Shown here: piece after piece, positions 8,427 through 17,283 of the stretch
How the letters are laid out: every line of letters begins with the position of its first letter
How positions within the stretch are numbered: the first letter of the stretch is position 1
Assembly: GCF_018390735.1 (NCBI RefSeq)
Contig: NZ_JAHBCL010000015.1
Coordinates: 1 to 64,000 of the forward strand
Reading direction: 5' to 3'
DNA: 64,000 bases
DNA from: Fusibacter paucivorans
Lineage (GTDB): Bacteria; Bacillota; Clostridia; Peptostreptococcales; Acidaminobacteraceae
Notes under the pieces: generated by a model
The model's database searches: none
Told to the model about the DNA's origin: nothing
Seen by the model: only the letters and a program-made list of their open reading frames with translations
Translations under genes and position numbers: made by a program

Positions 8427-9617
8427 TTATTGCCGATGCAAGAAGGCATTCATGATGTATTTAATACCCGGCCGCGGGTCACTAAAACTCAACAGGCCAT
8501 CTTTGGTCGACGGACTGAGCAAATGGCTAAAATAACTTAAAAGCCCCATAGGACGTTTCCGAATATTACAGACGGTGGCTAAAAAATCCTGTAAGATAAA
8601 CTGCATACGAACCCCCAACTGATAACGGTTGCCAAATGAAATTTGACCCTGATGCGCCGTAGACAATCGCTGGACAGATTTATAATAGGCAAAGGGCATA
8701 TCGCAGCCAGCTTGCAGCGACAGCATCATACTCCCCCAGAAACGCGGATTAATTTCCATCAAGTAGACGTCACCGCCAATTTCGCCCTTAAATTCAACCA
8801 TGGCAAACCCTCGCCAATTTAACGCTTTCAGTAAATCTACAGCATAACGCACCATACGGTCATCCCATATGCTCTCACAAAGCGTGCTTGGCCCGCCGCT
8901 GACAGGATACTCCCTTAATCGCTTATGGCAGAAGATCGCCGTTGGTTCGTGTGAAGCATCAAAGACACATGAGACGCCAAAACCACTACCAGTGACATAC
9001 CGCTGCACCAAAGGTGATGATTGAATGGCGTGCATATTTGAATAGGCTGCAACAAAGTCATTGGCATTGTCAATAATGCGATAACGCTGTTCCGGTTTAA
9101 GCGTTAAGCGTTCAGCAAATCTATATTTTACAACAACCGGATATGTCAGTCGATTCGCCAATGACTGAATGGTTTCATTTTCCTTCAACCATGTCGTTTC
9201 GGGAAACGGCACATTGACATCACCTGCAACTTCTGAAAGTAAAAAAGTATTATTGGCCCTTTCCAAATTCTCATGACAGACCAAATGATATTCAAAATAC
9301 GGCTTAATGAGTTCACTGTACTGCACAATGCATTCATGTGTCTGAGTCCTGGGCACGATCAATACGGGGCACTCGCCAGTTCGCTCCAAAATACGACTGC
9401 CGATGGCGGCCAATTGATTGATAAATGCCTGTTTAGACTGTTCGGGCCCTGGAATAATTTCTTGCTGGGTCACATATTTCGAAAAAAAACCCAATCGCTC
9501 ATAAGGCTTTGTCTTTTCAAAAGCAACCGCTGTTATGGGAATTCCTTTTCTGCCCAACGACCATATTGCCGTCATGGTCATCCTATATTGTATATCGGTA
9601 ATGACGACTTCTCTCAT
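8427..9617 (-). CDS. ATP-grasp carboxylate-amine ligase-like protein
   Basis: The 396-residue protein has an N-terminal pre-ATP-grasp region. An ATP-grasp fold follows (about 115-330): PVVVKYRF for the ATP-contacting lysine, SPLVQRYVTGSGFGVSCVFD, and the magnesium-binding EINPRFWGS. Such enzymes form amide or ester-like bonds through acyl-phosphate intermediates. Related proteins occur in cell-surface polymer and small-molecule biosynthesis, but the substrate here is unknown. AGGAGG lies 4 nt before the ATG. It is probably the first gene of the run ATP-grasp, PHP, polysaccharide deacetylase. Confidence 0.78.
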   Translation of the reverse strand: MREVVITDIQYRMTMTAIWSLGRKGIPITAVAFEKTKPYERLGFFSKYVTQQEIIPGPEQSKQAFINQLAAIGSRILERTGECPVLIVPRTQTHECIVQYSELIKPYFEYHLVCHENLERANNTFLLSEVAGDVNVPFPETTWLKENETIQSLANRLTYPVVVKYRFAERLTLKPEQRYRIIDNANDFVAAYSNMHAIQSSPLVQRYVTGSGFGVSCVFDASHEPTAIFCHKRLREYPVSGGPSTLCESIWDDRMVRYAVDLLKALNWRGFAMVEFKGEIGGDVYLMEINPRFWGSMMLSLQAGCDMPFAYYKSVQRLSTAHQGQISFGNRYQLGVRMQFILQDFLATVCNIRKRPMGLLSYFSHLLSPSTKDGLLSFSDPRPGIKYIMNAFLHRQ

Positions 9618-9671
9618 ATCGCCTCCTGAAAAATAGCTTGAACGAAATAATTTATTATCTCGTTAAAACGG

Positions 9672-9694
9672 TTATCGGCAACACTGTCCGATAA
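9672..9694. repeat. Inverted repeat upstream of the ATP-grasp gene
   Basis: TTATCGG and CCGATAA form perfect 7-bp arms around 9 bp, 55-77 bp upstream of the ATP-grasp start. It may be an operator or a leader hairpin; nothing else supports either reading. Confidence 0.35.
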
Positions 9695-9786
9695 GTATCA
9701 AAATTGTATCAAATCGCCTAAACCGTGTCAATCAGCCCTAATGCGAACACGCAAATTGTCAATAAATATGTTTTTCAAAAAACCAA

Positions 9787-9816
9787 AAGCGGCTTAGACT
9801 ATCGTCCAAACCGCTT
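9787..9816 (-). terminator. Rho-independent terminator of the zinc-ribbon gene
   Basis: On the transcribed strand AAGCGGTTTGGAC and GTCTAAGCCGCTT pair fully (two G.U pairs) around a GATA loop, followed by TTGGTTTTTTG. It lies 33 bp after the small zinc-ribbon ORF. Confidence 0.85.
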
Positions 9817-9848
9817 GCATTCATAATGGCTTCTATCGTTTAAAAAGT

Positions 9849-10007
9849 TTAGTGTTCCTTTGTCTTCGTTTCATACATGAGCGAATATTCTAAATCAACT
9901 TCACTCTCGCATCCTTTACATAATCCAAACTTGTTAACTTTTTTCTCATCGCCACAACGCTTACAAAATTCGACTTTGAATTGGTTGCCTTTAACAATAT
10001 TTCTCAT
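9849..10007 (-). CDS. Small zinc-ribbon protein, 52 residues
   Basis: A short ORF encodes a 52-residue protein with CKRCG and LCKGCE, a CxxC-x11-CxxC zinc-ribbon arrangement, in a charged and otherwise featureless chain. The gene looks real. It has a promoter (TTGAAT-17-TATAAT at 10068-10096), a GAGGTG ribosome binding site 5 nt before the ATG, and a strong terminator directly downstream. I do not recognise the family. Possible roles are nucleic-acid or protein binding, which is inference from the fold alone. Confidence 0.75.
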   Translation of the reverse strand: MRNIVKGNQFKVEFCKRCGDEKKVNKFGLCKGCESEVDLEYSLMYETKTKEH

Positions 10008-10067
10008 ATAATCACCTCACATAGTTGTCCTCGAGTATTTTTGTATACAATTATTCTTTATGTGAAT

Positions 10068-10096
10068 ATTATATCGAATGTCATTGCATAATTCAA
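10068..10096 (-). promoter_or_regulatory. SigA-type promoter for the zinc-ribbon gene
   Basis: TTGAAT (10091-10096), 17-bp spacer, TATAAT (10068-10073) on the minus strand. A perfect TTGTATACAA palindrome lies at 10041-10050, about 10-20 nt after the expected transcription start, and could be an operator. Confidence 0.7.
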
Positions 10097-10174
10097 GTCT
10101 TTTTTTGCGGTTTTTTGATTTTTTTTAATAAAAATGAAATTTACGAACATTTAACTTGCAACTTGAGCAGCAAC

Positions 10175-11845
10175 CTACTCCTTTAACCATTTCTCGAGGA
10201 ACAAATCAATCGGATCCGAGCTGTAACCACGTCGCCATGTAGCAATTCCAGGCAGTTCATAGTTTTCAGCCAAATTGAGTCTCGATTGCAGAGATGTTTC
10301 ATCTTCAATCCAAATACGATACTTTTTATCATTTTCGTAATATTCTCCGTAGTATTGTTCGGAATCCGGATCCCATTGAATTTCCAACGCTTTATCTGCT
10401 TTAATCTGTGCCAAACCATTCATTGTTATGGCTTTTGAACCCGTTTTCACGTACGTTCCCCTGCTGTTCTTCGTTTCTTCCCACACACGCATATAGAGCG
10501 GCACTCCCAAGAGTATTTTTGACGCCGGTACTTCCTCTAACGTCATTTGAATGCTCTCTTCTGTCCATGGCAATGAGGCAACGGGACCACTTTGCGGACT
10601 TGATCCCCAGAATTCATCATACGCCATCAGACATACATAGTCGACTGCTTGTCCCAGACGCGTTCTATCATAAACTTTTGACCACTGATCACTGCCGCCA
10701 GGCCTTGTCACATCAATACTCACCGTTAAATCTGCCGCTTGGAGCATCTCTGAAGCGTGTGCAATAAAATCTGAAAATGCAGATTGATCTTTTAAATACA
10801 TGTTCTCAAAATCAAAATTGATACCGTCGAGTTCGTAAAACGCGCTGTAAAAAAGCAGCTGTGCAACAGCGTAACGTTGATCAATTTCATTGGTTAATAG
10901 GTCATGTGTCCAATCTGGATCAAAATTATTTTTAACCAATCCCCATACTTTTACACCCTTCTCGTGTGCCGTTCGCACGTAAGAAAGCTCTGCACTGTTG
11001 ATGAGAATACCGTTGACATTTAAGTTGAACCACGTTGGCGATACAACATTAACACCCTCTTCAAATGGCGTTTCTAGTTTCGAAAAATTATTGCCGAACT
11101 GTTCAATCGCCTCCCACGTCAAGCTGATCGGCTCATTTGTCGATAGTTTTACAGGATCGTATACCACTTGCGGCTCAAATGGCAACGGTGTGGTCTGAAC
11201 ATTTTCTTTTAAGTAAATAAAATGCCCTGCGGCATCGAGCGCAGAAGCATAATCATCTGCACTGCTAAGCATATAAATCTTTTCACTGACACCTGTCTCA
11301 CTGTATTTCGCGAAGCCATTCGGCAGCGCTTTATATTTTGTTGCGCCTTGCTGCAACGTGCCCGTACTGACACTCGTCCTATCATCATAAAGCAGCAGGG
11401 CACCTGTCTCATCGAAATACACATAGCGATATGCGTAAAGCCGACAGACTGTATCCAAAGAGAGATACGCACGGTCTTCGCTGTATATAAGCGGAACGTT
11501 GACGGCACTCATATTGGCTTCAAGGTATGCTTGAATCGCCTCATCACCAACGTCAAAAGCAATCTCAGATAAATCTGCATAGATGCGCTGTCCGCTATTT
11601 GAAAGCGTCACCGTCTCATCAATATACTGCGTCAGTAAATCAAGTGCGATATAATGCTGACCTTCATAATCTGTCAAATAATCCGACCCAATCAGTTGAT
11701 CATTGAGATACACAGCATTGAAATCTGCTTCTTCATCAATAAGCGATGTCAACAGCGACTGATAACTTTGATTTAAAAAAAAGAGCTTTGCACTAAGCCC
11801 AATAACACAAATGAGTAATACGGCAATGGCCAATTTGGATTTCAT
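10175..11845 (-). CDS. Exported glycoside hydrolase family 18-type protein
   Basis: The 556-residue protein begins with a membrane-spanning signal or anchor (about residues 4-24). A region resembling the copper-amine-oxidase-like N-terminal domain follows (about 40-165), then a GH18 TIM barrel related to YaaH/SleL spore-cortex and wall glucosaminidases. The catalytic motif reads DGINFDFE: the catalytic glutamate is kept and the usual first inner aspartate is asparagine. DYVCLMAYDEFWGS and the late GIATWRRGY segment also fit GH18. It is likely a cell-surface peptidoglycan or chitin-type hydrolase. GAGGAGG lies just before the ATG. Confidence 0.82.
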   Translation of the reverse strand: MKSKLAIAVLLICVIGLSAKLFFLNQSYQSLLTSLIDEEADFNAVYLNDQLIGSDYLTDYEGQHYIALDLLTQYIDETVTLSNSGQRIYADLSEIAFDVGDEAIQAYLEANMSAVNVPLIYSEDRAYLSLDTVCRLYAYRYVYFDETGALLLYDDRTSVSTGTLQQGATKYKALPNGFAKYSETGVSEKIYMLSSADDYASALDAAGHFIYLKENVQTTPLPFEPQVVYDPVKLSTNEPISLTWEAIEQFGNNFSKLETPFEEGVNVVSPTWFNLNVNGILINSAELSYVRTAHEKGVKVWGLVKNNFDPDWTHDLLTNEIDQRYAVAQLLFYSAFYELDGINFDFENMYLKDQSAFSDFIAHASEMLQAADLTVSIDVTRPGGSDQWSKVYDRTRLGQAVDYVCLMAYDEFWGSSPQSGPVASLPWTEESIQMTLEEVPASKILLGVPLYMRVWEETKNSRGTYVKTGSKAITMNGLAQIKADKALEIQWDPDSEQYYGEYYENDKKYRIWIEDETSLQSRLNLAENYELPGIATWRRGYSSDPIDLFLEKWLKE

Positions 11846-11882
11846 GATGCCTCCTCGCTAATGTCTAATATTTTCTATCTTT

Positions 11883-11891
11883 ATTATATCA
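11883..11891 (-). promoter_or_regulatory. Extended -10 promoter for the GH18 gene
   Basis: TGATATAAT on the minus strand is a perfect extended -10 about 38 bp upstream of the GH18 start codon. A convincing -35 is absent. Confidence 0.5.
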
Positions 11892-11934
11892 CGACATCAG
11901 AGAGATGCGCTTTACAGTGCCGTTACAACTAGTG

Positions 11935-12573
11935 CTACAGACATCGATTAAAGGCTGAGTTCAAATCCTCTGCCGTCTCATAGCGATCCGCCTGGTTTAA
12001 GGCCAAAGCTTTTGAGAGCACATTGAGCTGATCCGGCTTAAATGATTTTAAACGGTTTTCATAACATCGATAAAATGTTTTAACATAGGCAAATATATCA
12101 GAAGTCTCGTTGTATTTAGCCGGCTCAAAGAGCGCCTCAGGCGCTGCATAGGCAATGGTTCCAACGATCGAATCCTGTGCTTCCTGACACGTGGCACTAC
12201 CAAAATCAATAAATGTCAAACTGCCGGTTTCATCAACAATCAGATGCCTCGGACAAATATCACGGTGCAGTATATGTCGATCATGAACTGCACTCAGAAT
12301 TCTTAAACCCTCCTTGAATAAGTCGTCAAAAGGTTGCTGACATCGATCCAGCGAAACACCTTCGGCATATTGAAGGAATAAATGCATAATACCATCGCCG
12401 ACTTGATAGTCCATAAGACTCGGAATCCCACGAATGCCATTGAGTGCCTTCAAATTTTTAACTTCTTCAAGTCCGCGATGCAGCGGCAGTGTTTTTTTTA
12501 CGCGCTTAGCACCTGTCATCGCATTCACTTCTATCATACAATTCTCATTAAATATCTGTTCTCTTTCCCACAT
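11935..12573 (-). CDS. Divergent Ser/Thr protein kinase-like protein
   Basis: The 212 residues cover a shortened kinase fold. The N-lobe is truncated with no glycine-rich loop. The catalytic loop reads HRDICPRHLIVD, so the aspartate is kept but the usual lysine is Cys and the metal-binding asparagine is His. DFGS and a GTIAYAAPEA activation segment are intact. It may be a weak kinase or a pseudokinase. It lies 58 bp after the TadE-like gene and probably belongs to that operon. The ribosome binding site AAAGGGGG is 12 nt from the ATG, rather far, so the start is uncertain. Confidence 0.72.
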   Translation of the reverse strand: MWEREQIFNENCMIEVNAMTGAKRVKKTLPLHRGLEEVKNLKALNGIRGIPSLMDYQVGDGIMHLFLQYAEGVSLDRCQQPFDDLFKEGLRILSAVHDRHILHRDICPRHLIVDETGSLTFIDFGSATCQEAQDSIVGTIAYAAPEALFEPAKYNETSDIFAYVKTFYRCYENRLKSFKPDQLNVLSKALALNQADRYETAEDLNSAFNRCL

Positions 12574-12631
12574 TTGTACGCATTGCCCCCTTTGTCCTTA
12601 TTCACTTTTTATTAAAATCTTATCATCATGA

Positions 12632-13246
12632 TCAGCGTGTCGATCGATGCGGCCTGCAATGGCTGCATGCTCTGTAACCGTCAGCCCGCGCCTTCTCAAG
12701 CGTCGTCTTGATCTTGCTCTGTCTTAAATGATAACAGGTCTCTCGATGGTAGCATTCGCCGGTTCTCGTGATATAGACGACTGTACTTTCCGGTTTAATG
12801 GCATCCCCTACCAATGCAGCTGAAACCGGAACCGAGAATTTCTTTCTCATGACATTGAGCGGCAATGAAATATCATATGTAAGGGTCCAGATAAAAACCC
12901 CTTCATTATCTAATGTGCTCGTGGCGCTGCTGTAAGCCGTTACAAGCTCTAAGTCATTGCATTTGCTTCTAATACGTGCCGTTCCCCATCCGGCCAGTGC
13001 CAATCGATTGACCTCTCTGACGGGAAGCTCATTCGACGTTAAGGTCGCAGACATAATCACAGACATTTCTTTTGAGATCGTCTGCATTTCACCAACAATA
13101 CGCGTTTCTACAAATATACTGTAGACAAATCCAATTGCCGTAAATGTAATCAGCATTGTAACCGTCATTACAATAAGGCTCTCAATGGCAATACTGCCCC
13201 GGCGACTGCTTCTATGATCTGGTTGTTTCATTTCTATGCTATTCAT
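12632..13246 (-). CDS. TadE-like pseudopilin with C-terminal Ada-type metal-binding motif
   Basis: The 204-residue protein has a short basic leader, then SRRGSIAIESLIVM. That is a class III prepilin site (Gly at -1, Glu at +5) followed by a hydrophobic helix, as in TadE/Flp-type minor pilins. The last 45 residues (about 158-200) carry CYHRETCYHLRQSK and ACSHCRP, resembling the four-cysteine metal-binding domain of Ada. The gene overlaps the preceding one by 8 bp. It is probably a surface or pilus-associated protein; no prepilin peptidase or Tad ATPase is in the window. Confidence 0.7.
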   Translation of the reverse strand: MNSIEMKQPDHRSSRRGSIAIESLIVMTVTMLITFTAIGFVYSIFVETRIVGEMQTISKEMSVIMSATLTSNELPVREVNRLALAGWGTARIRSKCNDLELVTAYSSATSTLDNEGVFIWTLTYDISLPLNVMRKKFSVPVSAALVGDAIKPESTVVYITRTGECYHRETCYHLRQSKIKTTLEKARADGYRACSHCRPHRSTR

Positions 13247-15068
13247 AGTGACGCTCCGTCGTCATAATGACTTGGTCATCCAGCACGATGTCCACCTGAT
13301 GACCAACAGCATAATCCGTGAGCGGCGAACCAATATTTGTTTCCAGAATCGTTTGCAAATAAGCCATTGTTTCCCCCACAGGCTGCGCTAACAGCAGTAG
13401 TCTTAAGTAATCCTGATAATACAAGTCGGTATCCAATATATCGCTGGTACCGGCATGACCGTTCGTCGTCTGGGCACTGGTCATGGCTGCAATATCTGTG
13501 GCAACTGTTGCCATAAGGTTTGTTGAACTCAGTTCAAAATCCGCATATGTCTTCACCAGCGGTAGTCCTTTGCCATTGTGCAGCGCCGTTATGTCATAGA
13601 TCGACTCGCCTATACTCCACGCGGTTACCAGTGCCCCTTGAGCCAGCACCTGAAAAGGCATGGGAATTGCTACTGTCACACTAATTACCTGCTGCCTTGC
13701 CGTCGCATCTGTCAACAAGGTTAAAGCATTGCTCAATGTCCTGGTTGCGAGAATCTTGCCATCTACAATCGTTTGATTAAATTGATCATTTGAAGTATGC
13801 CCTATTAAGTACTCAACTTCCCCTTCATAAGTGCCGTCTCGATCTGCTTTCTTATTAGTAAAATCAAAATTACGCACCGTTCCGGGGTCTTTGCTCTTTA
13901 ATACGCCAAGGCAAAATTCATTGATGATCATTTTTTCGTGAATTTCTATACTAATTTGCTCGAAGGCTTCTCGCTTAAGTCTTATCGCATCATTTTCACC
14001 GCCTGCGATAACGCTTACGGTATTATCATAAAACGTCGAAAACGTTTCCTTAACCGATTTCAGCTGATCCCAAAGACTGCTTGATTCACTTGCATATGTA
14101 TCACTGAAAGATTCTGCCTGTGCAGAAAACTCCTCCTGTATCGTTTCAAGCTGCTCTTCCAACCGTTCAATCGCTTCCTCATCATCATCTATCTCATCAT
14201 TTACATCCCGAATACGTTCATTGATTTCAGAAATCTGCGAGATAGGCGCAGTCAGAATCCTTTCTCTCAATCGCCTTCGCCGTGCTTTGTGACTACGCAG
14301 TTCGTTGTTCGCACCCTCCAAAGCGTTTTCAACAATGCGCATCGTCGATGCTTTTCGCGTTCCTCGTTCAATAAACACTTGCATTTCATTTGCAAGTGTT
14401 ATTGAAGCAGCGACATCTTGATCGTAGGCATCTTGATCTTCAAAAGTGGGACGCGCCTCATCAATCACTTGTGTCAATGCGTGCTTTGCCTCTGACAGAT
14501 CATTGAGCCTGCCTGTAATCGCCGCCGACGTCATCCCAACACAGTCACGTAAATCACTGAGTTTCTCTGCTACATGATGATTTTCAAATGTATCCAGAAA
14601 TTTTTCATTTACTTTTTTGACCGATTCAAATTTCTGATAGACCCCCTCTTTCGCCATTTTTTCATCTGCCCAGCTCGAAGCCAGATCAATCACTTCAGAA
14701 ACTCCTTCCGCAGTACCAGCCATCACTACCGCAGATTTAAAATATTCTGCATCGGAAAGCGTTTCATAGGCAACATCATAGCGAATGCGATCACCGTAAC
14801 CATTTCTCTCAATGAGTTGATTAAAGAGATCATTCATTTGATCACCTTTTTCATAGGCTAAAATGCGGTAGTCATCATAAAGCGCACTGCTGTACTTGGC
14901 CAATCTCACCTCAGAAACCTCAACGCCCGTTATAATCGCATTGTTCTCAAGTTTTCGCTCTTCGAGCAGTTGGTAAATTGTAAAAATACCGAATAAAAAA
15001 ACGGGGACGACAATCACAGCAAAAATAGAAACACTGCCACGCGATACACGATTCAGCATTTCTGTCAC
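13239..15068 (-). CDS. Large TadG-like/DUF5702-type envelope protein
   Basis: The 609-residue protein begins SRGSVSIFAVIVVPVFLFG: a pilin-like N-terminal helix with Gly at -1 but Phe instead of Glu at +5. A long extracytoplasmic region follows. About residues 255-320 form a strongly charged coiled coil (RERILTAP to QEEFSAQ). The layout resembles clostridial DUF5702 proteins found in Tad-type loci. It overlaps the upstream TadE-like gene by 4 bp and the downstream one by 8 bp, so the three are tightly coupled. The exact function is unknown. Confidence 0.65.
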   Translation of the reverse strand: MTEMLNRVSRGSVSIFAVIVVPVFLFGIFTIYQLLEERKLENNAIITGVEVSEVRLAKYSSALYDDYRILAYEKGDQMNDLFNQLIERNGYGDRIRYDVAYETLSDAEYFKSAVVMAGTAEGVSEVIDLASSWADEKMAKEGVYQKFESVKKVNEKFLDTFENHHVAEKLSDLRDCVGMTSAAITGRLNDLSEAKHALTQVIDEARPTFEDQDAYDQDVAASITLANEMQVFIERGTRKASTMRIVENALEGANNELRSHKARRRRLRERILTAPISQISEINERIRDVNDEIDDDEEAIERLEEQLETIQEEFSAQAESFSDTYASESSSLWDQLKSVKETFSTFYDNTVSVIAGGENDAIRLKREAFEQISIEIHEKMIINEFCLGVLKSKDPGTVRNFDFTNKKADRDGTYEGEVEYLIGHTSNDQFNQTIVDGKILATRTLSNALTLLTDATARQQVISVTVAIPMPFQVLAQGALVTAWSIGESIYDITALHNGKGLPLVKTYADFELSSTNLMATVATDIAAMTSAQTTNGHAGTSDILDTDLYYQDYLRLLLLAQPVGETMAYLQTILETNIGSPLTDYAVGHQVDIVLDDQVIMTTERHYE

Positions 15069-15442
15069 CTCCCAAACAGATTTGCTGCTTCGTGAATATA
15101 CTGTCCAAGTATCAGCAGACGCCTGTAAACAAACTTATAATCGCGGCGTTCAATTTCAATTTCTGTCGATTCTGCCCCCAGCGCTGCATTAACACTATTT
15201 TCAATGGTAAATGTTTTATGACTTTTATAGCGCTTCATCAAGATAAAATTTGTCGTCTGAACATTAGCGTCAATACCGCTGTTGCCTGATGAATTATTGA
15301 CGCCATTCACAGCTGCTAAAAAATTATTTTCCAGCTCAATTGCCGCATATGTCTCCAGTGCAATATCAATAAAAAAGCCTAAAATACCTAATAACAAAAT
15401 AAAGACTACCGTAAAGGCAATCGTTGATTCTAAAGTCAGCAT
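15065..15442 (-). CDS. Small TadE-like pilin-type membrane protein
   Basis: The 125-residue protein has an N-terminal hydrophobic helix (about 7-28) beginning MLTLESTIAF, with glutamate at position 5 as in mature type IV pilins. No leader with a glycine cleavage site is visible. The ATG at 15442 is chosen because GGAGG lies 5 nt upstream; an upstream TTG overlaps that site and adds only four residues. It is the first gene of the coupled TadE/TadG-like run. Confidence 0.62.
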   Translation of the reverse strand: MLTLESTIAFTVVFILLLGILGFFIDIALETYAAIELENNFLAAVNGVNNSSGNSGIDANVQTTNFILMKRYKSHKTFTIENSVNAALGAESTEIEIERRDYKFVYRRLLILGQYIHEAANLFGR

Positions 15443-15504
15443 TGGCACCTCCAAAGTTTTATTTTACATAATTGTTATTTTTTTACATTTTAACATAAAA
15501 AGAT

Positions 15505-15579
15505 AAACCCTTCAACAATTTCTCACTGCTCATCACTATTAATAAGTCGCCCAGTGAGCCATCGCTTGTTGAAGGGTTT
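15505..15579 (-). terminator. Long-stem terminator after the sigma-54 activator
   Basis: AAACCCTTCAACAA pairs perfectly with TTGTTGAAGGGTTT (14 bp), and an inner CTCACTG/CAGTGAG adds 7 bp. On the minus strand it is followed by ATCTTTTTATG. It lies just after the activator gene stop at 15623 and before the TadE-like operon. Confidence 0.7.
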
Positions 15580-15622
15580 ATTGCTATTGTTCATTATGTG
15601 CTGAATAAGTGTTGTATTGGCT

Positions 15623-17002
15623 TTAATCAATACCGTATTTATGACGTTTCCGCGTAATGGTTGACGGATCAACTTTTAATATTTCTGCTGCCTTGCTCAG
15701 TCCATATTGCGATAGGACAAATGACAACAGTGCTTTTTCATAGTTGTCAACCGACGTCTTTAAGGAAAAATCCCTTGCCTTAAATGTCTGTGCATTAAAG
15801 AGATGATTTTCATTCTCCTGCATGTCGCCGTCATTTAAAAAGAGTTCCGGGAAGTAGAGAAATTCCACCTTTTCATTATCGCTCATAATGACAAGGCGCT
15901 CGATAAAATTTTTAAGCTCTCTTACATTACCCGGCCAGTGATATGCCGTTAAATCCTTGTAAGCCGTTGGGGTTAATAGTTTAATTTTATCGTACCGTTT
16001 ACAAAACATTGCTAAAAAGTATTTGCTGAGGACACGAATGTCTTCTGGTCTTTCACGCAACGGCGGAATCGTCAATGGCAAGACATTAATGCGATAATAG
16101 AGGTCGGCTCTAAACGCTTTCTCCATTACCTTTTCTTCCAAAACCGCATTTGTCGCTGTAATCAACCTAAAATTGATCGCTCGTGATTTCAGTGATCCAA
16201 TACGCTGAACTTTTTTTTCTTCAAGAACTTTTAATAATTTCCCCTGTAAATTCAATGAAAGTGAATCAATTTCATCGAGAAAGAGTGTCCCATTCTCAGC
16301 GGCTTCAATCATACCGGGTTTCCCTGTCGCCAGCGCGCCGGTAAAAGCACCTTTTTCATAACCAAACAACATTGATTCCAGCAGTGTTTCTGGAAATGCC
16401 GCACAATTGACTTCTACGAGTTCATTTCCGCCAAATCGGCTGTCATTATGAATATATCTTGCCAAAACACTTTTGCCGGTACCGGATTCACCGGTAATGA
16501 GCACTGCTGTATCAACTTTTGAAACGCGTTTTGCCTGTGCAACCAATCGTTTCATCGAAGTACTTTCGTAAATCAGTTCTAAAGACTGATCTGTCATTTG
16601 CTCTGACTCGCGCTCTACACTCTCGCCTTCCATCCAAACACTCAGCAGCAACTCTTGTAAATGTCCCATAGTCATTGACATGACATAAAGAACATTGCCG
16701 TGTTCATCAAAAATAGGTGAAGAAAAACCAATGATTTTATGCCCTTTCCCCTCATCGGTATAGTACGTGTTTGATAAAAACATAGGCTTCTTACTTTCCC
16801 GCACGCGTTTTGTAATATTGCGTTTTATCAGTCCCTGCCGATACATTTCATCAAAGTCCAGCGCCATAAATGCCGCTTTGTCCAGGTCTACTAAATCCAG
16901 CATTGATTGATTGACATATGCGACTGATCCGTTTTGATCTGTTACAAATATCCCAAATGCCATGGTGTCAAGCATCATCTTATATAGCGCCGCATCATGC
17001 AT
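15623..17002 (-). CDS. Sigma-54-dependent transcriptional activator with PAS sensor
   Basis: The 459 residues comprise an N-terminal PAS domain (about 10-115), an AAA+ module with Walker A GESGTGKS, the sigma-54 contact loop GAFTGA, Walker B LFLDEID, and a C-terminal Fis-type helix-turn-helix (LSKAAEILKVDPSTITRK). Such proteins bind distant palindromes and open sigma-54 promoters using ATP. The upstream amidohydrolase has such a promoter with two palindromes (see 18591-18800), so this is the likely regulator of it. The PAS ligand is unknown. Confidence 0.92.
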   Translation of the reverse strand: MHDAALYKMMLDTMAFGIFVTDQNGSVAYVNQSMLDLVDLDKAAFMALDFDEMYRQGLIKRNITKRVRESKKPMFLSNTYYTDEGKGHKIIGFSSPIFDEHGNVLYVMSMTMGHLQELLLSVWMEGESVERESEQMTDQSLELIYESTSMKRLVAQAKRVSKVDTAVLITGESGTGKSVLARYIHNDSRFGGNELVEVNCAAFPETLLESMLFGYEKGAFTGALATGKPGMIEAAENGTLFLDEIDSLSLNLQGKLLKVLEEKKVQRIGSLKSRAINFRLITATNAVLEEKVMEKAFRADLYYRINVLPLTIPPLRERPEDIRVLSKYFLAMFCKRYDKIKLLTPTAYKDLTAYHWPGNVRELKNFIERLVIMSDNEKVEFLYFPELFLNDGDMQENENHLFNAQTFKARDFSLKTSVDNYEKALLSFVLSQYGLSKAAEILKVDPSTITRKRHKYGID

Positions 17003-17283
17003 CGAATCTTCCCCCTTTACGCCATCTTTTTTCTAAATCCTCATTTTGTGCTTTCTTCTCGTTTATATCTTTCGAACTTTTCCCTTTATTCGTATATCTG
17101 CTTCATCTTGCTTTTTATGGTAAGCTTTTATTTCGGCTCTATTTTTGTGGTCTTAAATGAATATTCTCATATTTCACACTTATTTGCAACGCTTGACGGT
17201 CATCTAAATAGTCAGCCTTAAATACGGTCTTAAATACAGTCTCCTATCCAATATAGCCTTCAAATCACTTAATCAAACGATAA

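Noticed and set aside
15505-15579. Long inverted repeat as a mobile MITE-type element
   Set aside because: Single copy in the window, no target-site duplication seen, and position plus T tail fit a terminator.
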